Position numbers and translations under genes: made by a program. A DNA stretch of 64,000 nt from Dipetalonema caudispina (Eukaryota > Nematoda > Chromadorea > Rhabditida > Onchocercidae), in assembly GCA_013365325.1 (NCBI GenBank), contig JABVXV010000043.1, positions 176,020 through 240,019 of the forward strand, given 5' to 3'. Positions 35,801 to 48,568 of this stretch are shown in pieces. Within the stretch, counting starts at the first letter, position 1; every line of letters begins with the position of its first letter. Under the pieces are notes generated by a model. The model worked only from the letters and a program-made list of their open reading frames with translations. It was not told the origin of the DNA and did not search any database.

Positions 35801-38800
35801 TGCAAAAAAGATAGCCTGATTTAATAAAATATGTTATATTAAATAAAATTTTACACATACAAAAAAAAAAAAATTCATGTTAATGACATTTTTGAGGTAG
35901 GCATTTATGGCATTATTCATTTTATTAATAATTTTCTTATGCTTCATTAATAGGAATAGTTAATTTTAAAGGTTGTTAAGAAGGTCATTCATCACGCGAT
36001 AAAAAAAAAAGCACTCATCAATACTTTTCCTATTAATGCTCAAAAATGAATGGATTGATATTTGTATTAGATCAGCTTTTCGTGCTGTTTTTATACAAAT
36101 ATTTCGTGTAGCATAGATTTTTGAAATTTTGAAATATTTTTGAATATTTCTAAAAAATCGAACTAATTTTTCCAGAAAAATTCCTTATTTTAAAAATATT
36201 GCAACACATGAAAAAAGTCATCCTTTTATACTAAAATTTTTATCTGATATAAAACAATTGCCTTAAATACTTTCATTCATTATCTTCATTTAATTAATCT
36301 TTTTGCATTTCTTTAATCCCATTTCTCTCTCTCTCTCTCTCTCCCTTCATTCCTTCCTATCGTAAATCTTTCGAATAAATTATTCATTGGATAATCACAG
36401 GAAATTACTTAACCCTTTTCTTATATTAATTTCCCACATTTCAAACGCCACAATATAGTCTAACTAGAAGATTAATTTGATAGAAGTAATATTTAATTTG
36501 TTTAGTGTGGCATTTCAAAGATTAAATTTGCTGATCAAAAGCTGATAACATGGAATATGAATGAAATATACAATCAGATATATCAGGATCATGAATTGAA
36601 AGATATTTTATTTGAAGTATCCAGGAGAAAAGTACTTTTAATTTAGGTTAGGATGAGATTTTAGAGAGAGAGAAAAAAAAAAATGAGTTCATAAGGTGAC
36701 ACAACAAAGTTGGTAAACTGTTTAAAAGTCTGAATCTAGCTTTATATGTAGACAATTTTACGTTGATTAGTAATGAAAAGAGGAATGCCTAGGACTTGAA
36801 AAGGGAGAAGCCAAGTAATTTGCTTTCATGGCTCATTAAAATTATTGAAAAAAGAAGGGATGAAGAAGATAAACAGGAAAAAATGGACGATTCTTCTCAT
36901 TTAAATCAGAAAACTATTTGCTATGATCATACTGCCTTTTTTTTTTTTCATTGTTCAACCGATACAGGTTACTAATTAAAGATTGAGTAATATGAGTAAA
37001 ATAATTAATGTGAAACTTTAGCTACTTTTTTTTTTCTTTTTTTTTTTTTTTGGTAATAAATTTCGTTGAAAAGTTTTGGTAAAACGAAATGTTTCAAAAT
37101 TATTTTAACTATTTTTGGAATATTATTTGAATTCTTTGTGATAGACAGTCTAATCCAACATCTTGGAATTTTACATTTGAAATATTTGGAGGTTACATAT
37201 TAGTTGAACTTGAATCGATATAACAACACTATTGATCTTTAACAGATATCTAATAATGAAATATTTTAGATATGGTAGGTTATTAATATGGACATAACCC
37301 GAGGCAAATTAATTTTTTTTTTTCTTTGTTTTATTTTTTGAAATGGAATTGATCATTCCGTCACAACAAAAATGAAATGCTGCAAATGCTAACCTAACCC
37401 ATTCTTGATAAAATGTAAATTGATGTTGTTAACAAATTATAAAAACTATACTTTATTGGTATAAGCAGCTAAAAATACCTGAAATAATTATAACATAAAA
37501 ATTTGATCCGATAAGCAGCACTTATCGGTGTATAAAATTCAACCAACATTTTACAACTATTTTATATTTTCATTACAATCATTTTAACTGTCTCATTTGA
37601 TTGACATGATCCGATCCATTTACATACCCTCTAAAATGATCAAATCACATCCCGCAAAATCTTTTTTTTTTTTTTTTTTTTTGCAGCAAGCTACTTTTTG
37701 CGATCAGTGCACAACAATATGCGTATCCATCAAAGATGTATATTTAAATAAGGCAGAGACTGGTACAGATGCTAAATTGATGATTAAAAGTAGTAGCTCA
37801 CAATGCGACTGTTTTAATATTTTATCTATCAAACACGTCAACATTCTACACGTTTCATTTTCAACAATTGATAGCTATTCTTTTCATATTTCACTGAACT
37901 ATTTAAAATTTTAGAATGGACCGAATTTTGAGCATCCAATTGGGAATTCATCTCTTTGTTTTTTTTTTTTTCTTTCCTCTCTCTCTCTCTCCGACATGAA
38001 ATAGCAATAAATAAAAAGATGCTAAGATATAGCAAATACGCTTTAAATCATTCCTACCATTTTTAGAATGCAAATATTTAACTTGGATCAAGCAAAAATG
38101 TTAACTATTGTAAAAAAAAAAAAAAAAAAAATGAAAAAAAATTTTTTAAAGTCTTCAATATCATTTGGCAGAAATCTTTTGTGCATATTTCATTACAATT
38201 AGTGATATAATTATCATTTAAGGTCAAAAAGTATGAATACTTCAATTAAAAAATACATAGCTTTTTATGTTTCATTCTTTTTTTTTTCCAAAAGAACATT
38301 TTGAAAAAAGAGAAAACTTCGAAATTTTCTGAATCAGAAAACAAGAAATGTTAATGTTAATCAATGAAAATATAACAAGTTATCCAAGTCAAAACAATTA
38401 GGTAAAGCCATACACTATCAGTTAATTAAAACGAAAATTTCACGCAGCTCTATTTTAAAAAACAATTTTAAATTACCATTTTACTGAAGTAACAATTCTT
38501 TGCTTCCGCATTATTGATGATGAATCAGTGATTTCATGCTCAAAATATAAAAAATTGTAATTCACATAGAGAAATGACAATATCTTTGCTGATAGTAATA
38601 ATTTCTTAATTTGCATAAAATTTCATTCCTTTGCAAGAAATTCTAATGAAAAGACATTGGTCTAAAATATAGAAAATTATACAGGCGAAAAACGTGAAAG
38701 TAACGGAAATTGGCATTATAGTGGGGTCAAATAGTAAAAAAGATTAATCTTAGCTGATTAATAGAAAAAAAAAAATTATATGGCAAGATTTTGCTAACAA

Positions 38801-41800
38801 AATTTTCCAACTAGGTACTTTATATTACTAAATCTTCAATTTTCATCGTAGCAATCCGCCAATTAATTGCAAAATGTTATTAAATTCCAAAAAAAAAAGA
38901 ATATTCGATCACAAAAATTAAGTCAATTTTACACATTTTTATCTGAGAGGATTGATTTTAAACTATTATATCAATTCTATTTCCTCATTCAATACTGATA
39001 ATTTGATATATTTAGACAATCTTAGTATTTGAAAATATTATTTATCATAGATTAGACAAATTTATCAATTTTAAATCTGAAACATCCATGTCACAAAAAT
39101 GTTAAAATTAAGGAACCACCAATTAATTGCATCCGTTTATTTTCAATGATAAAATGAATAAACCGATGAAAATTTTGAAAATTTAAAGATCAAATATTGT
39201 TAAAGCATACCACTTCATATAGTTTATAATTGAAAAAATTTTAGAAGATCATTTTTTTTAAACATGAAATTCCGAAAAGATCTTGTTAACAGGAAATACA
39301 TTATGATTTTCAAATTTTTATTTAAAAAACGCTTAGTTTCTCTTTCAATCAATCAAAATTAGCCGCCAATGAAATCCTACTTGTTCATCTTGTCTGATAA
39401 AGAGGTCACGTGAACGATTGATCAGCAATAATAAAATACATGATCAGCTATCAGACTAACATTTTTAGATTAATTTTTATGGTTGATTCCTATCATGAAA
39501 CTAATCATAAAAAGCTTCTCAGAATTGCCAGAATAGTATTAAAATTATCAGTAATCTTTTCTCAACACTACTTACTATCGATACGAAATGTGGAGATCAA
39601 CAAAGATTGATCAGACATTCTGTAGAAAATTCATTATTCGATAAATTTCATCGGAAATTCTATATGAAATAATTTAGGAATAATAAAGGAAATGAGTAAT
39701 CAGTAATCAAGTCAAGCTAAAAACTACAAGATCAAAAGAATTAGTGGCAAAAAAAAGTGTAAATAATTTTAAGAATTATTTACACTATCAAAATATGGAA
39801 ATCAACAAAGATTGATCAGACAGTAAAAAATTCATTGCGTTGAATTGAAGAAATAAGAAGTAAAAGTTGAAAATAAAAATTAAAATGAAGTGGAAGAGTT
39901 CGTGAAAAGAGAAAAAAAAAAGAAATTTCTTGATTTGAATCAAGACAACTTTCTATTCCATCAAAATTGCTTGCAATACTTTCTGCAAAATATCATAGAA
40001 AAGCAAAAAATTTTTCATAAAATTCCCACGGGAAAGAAGTAAAATTTGAAAAGATATAAAATGCTAAGATGTTAAAAGTGTAGTAGTTAGACAGCTTGTA
40101 GTTATTTGAAAATGCTTCAGAAATAAGAAATAAAGCCTTAAACGAAAATAAAAAAAAAAAAAAAAAAAAAAGTAAAATATGGGAAATGTTACTAAGTCAA
40201 AAATGCTGCTTTAGTCAGCTAACTGCCTATTGGATGATATGCTATTATCCCGTTTTCTGTAATCTCCATAATATCCCATTCTATATTCGGCATTTTTATC
40301 CATTATCATCCTTTCCTATCAATGAAATGGATCTATAGCTAAGATCATATTATAAATTAGTTTTAGTAAAGCATGTACTAATTAAGCTTGATTATCTATG
40401 AAATAGCATATGAATAAATAACTAATCATTAGCATATTGTCTTATCAATTTGTTACTTATTTTTCTTTTTCTCATATTGTTTACAAATTTTCAATTTATC
40501 AACTTGCTAAATGTACTTCTGACTTGATAATTTACCTTAACTGTTTATCATTTTATTGTTACAATCTAAATTAAACATGTAAAAATGCAAAATTGAAGTG
40601 TAAAAAATTTTAATAAATATTTTTGAAAAAATTGAAGTATAATAGTTTTTTTTATTGAATGTATTTTTTTCTTCCATTTATGAATTTATGAAATGAAAAC
40701 TTTGAGATAAATTACTATTTAAACGATCATTTATGATTTATCGAATTTCCTTTTTCTTTTTTTTTTTTTGTTTTTCAGACTTATAGAAATTGTTCAAATT
40801 CAATGCAAAAATCGATTGTTCAATTATCAAAGTTAATCTGCACAATTCATCTTCAAATTATCCATACAATATTGTAAGCAAATAAATGATGTATATGTGC
40901 TTTTTGAAGTAATCCCAATAGATTTCAATACACAATCAGTTTATTTGAATATTAATATCTTTGCAATATGTATGCAAATTTTTGGAATATATGTTCAAAT
41001 TAAAAATGGTAAGATAATTTGTTCACTTGCTTTGCATCCTATTAGATTTCATTAAAAATTTCAGACAAATTTCGATCTTTTTTCTAAAATTACTTTTAGT
41101 TTATAACAGTTTTTTTTTTTCTTTTTTTCATTTTTTTTTTTTAAGAGTAATATTCTAGTATTTGCAATAGTTAAATTTATGATAGTTGAAAAAAGTAATT
41201 ACTACCAAAAAGTGCAACTCGTTTTTTTTTTTTTTTTTTTTTTTTTAGTAAAATTGAATTTTATTAGAAATAAACTAAATAAAAAATGCATAACTTTTTC
41301 CAAAAATATTACGAAAAGAAGCATTTCGTTAAGGAAAAAGCGCTTAATGAACGAAGTGAAACAAAAGAATAAAATGTTTCAACAATGATGAAACAACCAC
41401 AATCACAATTACAACAATAATTAATTTTATATTCAATGCTTCATATTATACAAATATATGTAAGTTCAATAGATTTACATATTAAATTTTATGTGTAAGT
41501 AATGCGCTGTGCGAAAATATCATTTTTTTTTTTTTTTTTTTTTTAAATTATAAAAAATACTTTCAGATATTTGTTTGCGATAGAATAGTAGGAAAGAGAT
41601 GAATAAGTAAATGTTCACAAAATATAAATTACAATCTGAAATCAAATATCAACGTAAATAGCTAAATGTTTACCAATGATTTGTTAGGAAAATTTTTGAA
41701 ATACTTACCAGTATGATCAAGATCAATAATCTGGCACTTTTCTTGTTCTTCAAATTCCACACAGCCAGAACCTTCTGCTTCAATAAGACCTTCTTCAGAT

Positions 41801-43410
41801 GTTGCCTAAAAAAAAAAAAGAAAAACAAGAAGAAAAATTATATCCAAAATTATTCAAATAAAAAAATTTATAAAAAAAATTTTCTATTTAAAAAGTTGTA
41901 GTAGTAGTAGGAAAGATTGCTAAAAATCATATATCCATGAACATAGCATTTACTAAGGTATAATGCGGAAACAAATGAAAGAAAAAAAAAAATGCATAAA
42001 ATATGAATAAGCTTTGTTGGTTAGCCTAGAAAAATTATCGATTTTGCTATGATAACGAAATAGGTAGTTTAAAAAAAAAAAAAATTAAAAAATTTTTAAA
42101 AAGAAATTTTTCTAAGGAAAATTTTACAACGAAAAGAATTTAACAATTATCATTATTATCAAAGAGTTCTATGCAAAAAAAAAAAAAAAAAAAAAAAAAA
42201 ATAAAAAAAAAAAAAAAAAAAAAAAAATGTATTTTAAAAAAATAAAAAATCATGGAATTATTCTCATTTTTTTTTTTTTGTATCTTCTTGCAACGATTAC
42301 AAATAATACGGTATAAGTTTTATTCAATTTTAATCTTTTCATATGAATTTAGGAAGAAGATTGAAAAAGTAGTTTAGAACATTGAAGTATAAAGTATGTC
42401 CATTATGTTGTGAAATTGTTGAAAATGAAAATTCCCAACTATTTCATTTGTTTATTTTAAATTTTACCACTTGAAATTTGAAAAAGAAATGTTTGTCATC
42501 AATGCATGGAAACTTAACCAAAAAATGTTTGTCCCAATGTAACAATGAATCTTTTCTATAATACTCTCATTTTTAATTTCCGATTATTTCAAACTTTTAG
42601 TTATTATTCAAGTATATTGATTGAAGAAAATCCCACAAGTAGCGTAAATGCTTATCATAAACAAACAAATATTTACCACCCTAACTTTCACTATAATTCC
42701 AACATAATAAAAATCTTTCAAAATTGAATGCTACAAGTAAGATCAAACTAATTTCAACAAAGTTATGCAATTTCTAATAATGTTAGAAATTATTGCTGTA
42801 TATCTAAGCGTACAAATCTTCATGAACTAATCAATCGATTGATCACAAAAATCTTCTTCAGTTTCGATCAAAACAAATTCAATTAAGAAACTGTTTATAT
42901 GATTTCAAAATTGGCGCATAAAAGCATCTAAATCTTCATTATTTCAATATCTGATTACTAGACAACGTGATCGATGGAGTATCCCATCAATAATTTACTA
43001 AAAGCATAAAATTTTTCAGCCATAAAATTTTGCAAAACAATAAAAAGTTAAAACAGCAAATATGATTTGATTAAAATGAATGATCATTACACGCAATTTA
43101 ACTTGCAAAAAAAATCTACTACATACGACAGAAAAGAAAGAAATCTCTCGAAAGGAGGTATAATTTCTAAATTAGCAAAGAAAATTTCGGCATATTTTCT
43201 GTATTGGAGCATCTTTCATCAATACATTCTCCAACAAATTAGAAAAGTAATTTTGTTCCTTCTTAATAAGATGTAAATGACAAAACATATACCTAATGTT
43301 GAACATTTCTCTTACTCTATCAAATATTTTGGAAGCACAAGGCTTTTTACTAAAGCTTTTAGTTCTAATTAATAAAATTTTCCAAAAAAATCGATCATTC
43401 CTACCAACCA

Positions 43411-43441
<31 letters not shown>

Positions 43442-46400
43442 AAAGAATGAAAAACTTCCACAAAGAATTGTCTGCAATAGTTTGACATCAGTCAAAAAAA
43501 CTTTTTTTTTTCTCTCTTTCGATTTCAATATTAAATAGAGTGAAAGGAAAGAAAAGAAACAGAGCAAATTATTTCCATCAAATTTTCAAAACATTGTCGC
43601 CGATGTGATTACTTTTGAAAGCGTACTTTACAATTCCATCAATCTTGTCATTCTATTAAATAATGCAAAAAGGAAATACTGTAGTTTTTTCAATGAAACT
43701 GGGCTGTTGATCTATCCGGAACAACTGGATTGTGTAAAATATATAGCAAAGTATGTAACAGAAAATTCTTAATAAAGCATTTCCGTAATTGTTGAAGAAG
43801 AAAACTTGGAAGAAAACTCTAGCATGATATGACTGCAACGAAAATGTTGAAAAGATGAGACGATAAAAAAAAAAAAAAAACAAGAACTCCTGATTGGTAG
43901 AAAAGAGAGAAAGCTTAAACTAATCCCAAAATTAGTTCCAAAATTTAGAGTTTAGTGATTCGTAAACGAAGAAACTTAGCTTATTCCTCCAAAAAAAAAA
44001 AAAAAAAAGAAGAAATGAAGCAGAAAATGATAAAAATCCATAATAATATGACGAATTTTACAAATAATAAACTATTGAAAATACTTGAAAATTCATCCTC
44101 CATTGATGATAGACATTTATAGAAATGGCTGATAAATAAATATTTTCTTAAAGACTTGTAAACATCAAATAAAATATGCAAATGAATATTAATTAGTCAT
44201 ATTGATTATACTTTTTTGATTTATTTTCCACTTCTTTTCAGAATTATAGGAAATGCTAAAGTTTTAGTAGATATATGAATCCAGGATGTTTATTATTTGC
44301 TAGATAGAAAATCGAAAAGTTAACTAATTAGAAATGGATGATATTAATTCCATTACTAGCATAAAAATGTAAAGCGGCTTATTACTTCTTCAAGCAAAAA
44401 AATATTGCAGAATTTTGTAAGATTTTAATGTCGAAATGGATTGAAATAGCTAAGTGTAGCCTCACTTGTTTTTTTTTGATAAATCAATTTTAGACTTAGG
44501 ATTGATGAAAGATGATAATGTATCAGGAAGGATAGTTAAAATCATACTGGTAAACTGGTATTAATATTAATTAATATTAGGAATAAATCAAAAACTTTAC
44601 GCAATGCAATTATCACAACAAATGAATTGGAAAAATCTGAAAAACTTTATCTAAAAAGAGAAAAGAAAAAAAGATAAGCAAATATTTGCTACTCTCTAAG
44701 GCTAAGCTTCTTAGCCAATAGCTTTAAATAGCACAGAATTAATGACTTTTCTTTAGCAAATATAATATCAAAACAAAAATTAAAACTATTTTTTTCTCAA
44801 TAATCTTCCAATGAAATGCTTCAAAAATCCCCAATAAAATTATTTTTTGCCATCTCTTTACCTATTTTTGTTATATTTTAAAAAAACAAAAAAAAAAAAA
44901 ATTGTGTAGAAAAATTGGAATGATGAGTGGAAAATTCATCAACTTTATCCACAAAAGATTCTATAGAAGAGATATGATATGATATGATATGATATGTATA
45001 AGTCATAATATTTAGGAAATAAGTAAGGAAAATCTTTGGTAGTTGATAAATCAACGAAAGAAAAGAATGAAATAAGTGCAAAAAAAACGAAAATTTTTTC
45101 TTCATTTTTTTTTTTTTTCAATATATTGAAATTTTTCAAGTTGTCATTGTCAATTTTGTTGAAAAGTGATGCAAAAAGCATTGCAAAATGTTTCACATCA
45201 AAAAATAATTATGGTGAAATTCTTTAAGAGATCAAATATTAATGTAACGGTTATTCGAAACTGTCACTAATATAAGAGCATAATTTTTTTCACGAATTAA
45301 TTAGCCTAGAAAATATCATAAATAGAGATATTATATTTAAAATTTAAAATGAAAATTTTTAAAATAAATATGATAGTTTTTGGAAGTTGATAACTACGAT
45401 AAATTAACACAAAATGTAATAATTTTTTCTCTGCTCAATCTCCTCTATAACAAATCGATTAAATGTTATGATGAGATCGATTTATTTTATATTCAAATAA
45501 TCAATGCATGATTTATGAATGATATATTATTTTAGCTTAATTGCAAAAAATATAAGTTTGAAAAAAAAAAATTATCAAAAAGAAAAGTGATCAATTTCAT
45601 CTTTTCTGAGAAACACAATTCATCCCATAATGATTGAAAATTTTCAAACTTCTTAGTGTACGATGGAAAAAATAGAAGATAAGAATTATTTTTAAATTAG
45701 ATGAGAAAATTATCAATGATAATTATCATTCCTAATGAGTAAATTTGCCAAAAAAGCGTAAAGAGATGTTAATACAACTAGGAAACTTTGTTACACATTG
45801 AAGTTATTTAATTTTAAAACAAAAATAGAAGTCTGTATCAGTTAATTTTTTCTCTGAAATGTTTAAAATATTTTGAATTCTAAATAGACTTCTCTTTCTC
45901 TCTCTCTCTTCCTCTCTCTTATTATACTCTTAATTACCAGAATAATATGATTTTATCTAATGCAATACTAATTTTTATTTTTATATTAATGCAAAATAAA
46001 ATTAATGCCAGCAGTATGTTTAAATGAAATTTAAAATGAAATACTTACTGTATTAGATGACATTTCTTTGATCGAATAATTCAATTAAAAAACAAAAATT
46101 TTTAGGAATTGAAATAAACGATGACAAGAAACAAACCCTCCAGTCGTTAACGATAGAAATATCATCCTTTTCCGGAGCATTATTCATGAATGAATTCTTT
46201 CCTACGAATGAACTTGAACTTGAACGTGATGACATATGAACAAGACGTGGTGAGCCAATACGATGCACTTGTAATGATCCTGAAAAAATCTCAAATAATA
46301 ATTAAATTTTGACATTTAAAATAGTTCATTTTACTCTTAAACAACGAACAGAACAAGCATTTATGCAAAAATTACAAATTCCATAAAAAATAAAATATGA

Positions 46401-48537
46401 TAAAAAAATATAGGATCGATTGATCTGAACTATTCAGGCCAAGTATTGTATTTAATATTATTTAAGCCAAATAACTTTTACTACTAATGCAGATAAAGGA
46501 ACAGAATAAATTAAACTAAGATATTCATTGTTTTTATCTTATTTCAAATAATTTTCAACTAAACAGTAAAGCTTTGAAAAATTCTTTTTGCATTTTCAAA
46601 CAGTAAATCGATATGGAAATTGAAATTATAAATTATGAGATTTTTTATTGTCAAAATTAAAAGTAATAAATGAGAGATGAAAGAAGCAGAGAGAAAAAAA
46701 AAAAAGAAAAAGATAAATTTGGAAAAGCAAATTATAAGAAAATGAGTTTGTTTTCTTATTTACTCAATTTAATAATATAATAAATTTAAACACTATAAGT
46801 AGAAATTACGAATTTCCTAAAGAAATTGGTAATTTGATGACGTTTAATTAGATCTTACTTTTTTTTCTTATTTACATTTTTTTTTTTTTTTTACAGAACT
46901 GTTAATTTTACAACATTTTCCAAAAATTAATTAAGCAAAAATATCTATCACTTGTCTATCTTCTATCTTTTTTGATAATACATTAAAATGACATAAACTT
47001 TATTTGAAACCTAAAAAATGAGAAAAAAAAATTTTTTTTTTATCAATCTATGATTAAAATTAAAACTGGATGGGACAAATGTGGATGCATTTCTCATCCG
47101 ATAAAATACGATAAATCGAAAAAATTTTATACCATATAAAATTTATAACCAATTACAGCAAATCGGGAAAATTCAATATTTCCATCCGACAGGATATGAA
47201 GCAATGGGATGGATGGGTCAATTTAAACTTATTTATACTATCTGTAACTTTGTTATATTTATTTATGGAAGCTATTTCAATTTTAAATGAACCATCGAAA
47301 TTTTAGCGCAAAAAATCTATCCATGTAGGACAACTATAGTTGTTTTTTTTTTTTTTTCGAATTGCATGGATTAAAAAATAAAATTTTGCATATATATTTC
47401 ATGGCAGATATTCGTCTTTCAACATTTACATTTATTACAATTTCAGGCTTGACTTCATACCTTTTTCTTTTTCAGAAAGTAAGTAATATGAAAGTAAAGC
47501 GTATTTCAGAATACCAATGAAGATAGCTTGACAATATCTAAATTAAACAAATTTTTCATCAATTATTTTCACTATTAAAATAAATGCTCATTGTGTTTAG
47601 GATTCAATTACATACAACATTTAGTACACAAAGAGTTAAAATTTGTCGGAAATATCGAAATATATATATCATGCAGCATTTTTCAATATTGTAACTAAAC
47701 TAACCTTTCAACTAACAACACTTCAATATGTGAAGAATTTTATGAAATAAAATTGAAAAATAAATTTTATTTCATAAACTTATAGATCATAGTATTACAA
47801 AAAAGTTAAATAACTAAATTAAAGAGAATTAAGTATGCTATCTAAAATGTAAATGATCATCAAAAAAAATGAAGTTCGAAAATTTGTTGCAAGAGGAAGC
47901 TCTTCAATTCCTAAAATTAAAAATATAATAGTTGCTAACATTAGGTTTAACACATACAAAAAAGTTAAATGATACGACATTGAAATTATTTCAATCTGAT
48001 TAAATGAAATGAGAGGAAAATTTTTCGTTTTTTTACTGGCATTTAAAAATCTTTTTTCAAAATTATCAAGCTTTTATGTTTGCCTTAAATAAAGGGTTGA
48101 AAATAAATCGTAATGGAATCATATCATCAATCGAGAAAATCGAAGTTAACCATCGTTTAGGTTTTGAAAGGCCTAAATTCATCAGAACTAATAAAATGGA
48201 TACGTTTTAATGGACTTCTTTCCAAAACTACCTTTATTATGTGTCATCCATTTTCTGATGATACATATAAATACTTCATATTCAGCTTATGATTTCAACA
48301 AATCATTGTCAAATTTTAGGATAATTTCTTAGTTGGAAAAATCAATTCTTAGGATAATTTCTTAGTTAGACGAATCAAATTTTAAAATGATTTCTTAGTT
48401 GGAAGAATTCTGTTAACTTTATACAAAAATTTTTAAGCAAAATGAAGAGAACAGAAAGTAAGCTGAAGTTATTTCTTCTTCAACATTAAATGCCAATCAT
48501 CCGTGCAGTATTTCCATCCAAAGTTTCCAATAAGGAC

Positions 48538-48568
<31 letters not shown>

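Larger units (their letters stand above)
41806..46136. other. nrx-1 intron, 4.3 kb, with candidate internal start near its 5' end
   Basis: Contains the candidate MSSNT start exon (46049-46063), an A-rich tract at 42175-42227 and a (GATAT)5 repeat. Small open frames at 42545-45227 are built from A/T runs and were not accepted. Confidence 0.75.
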
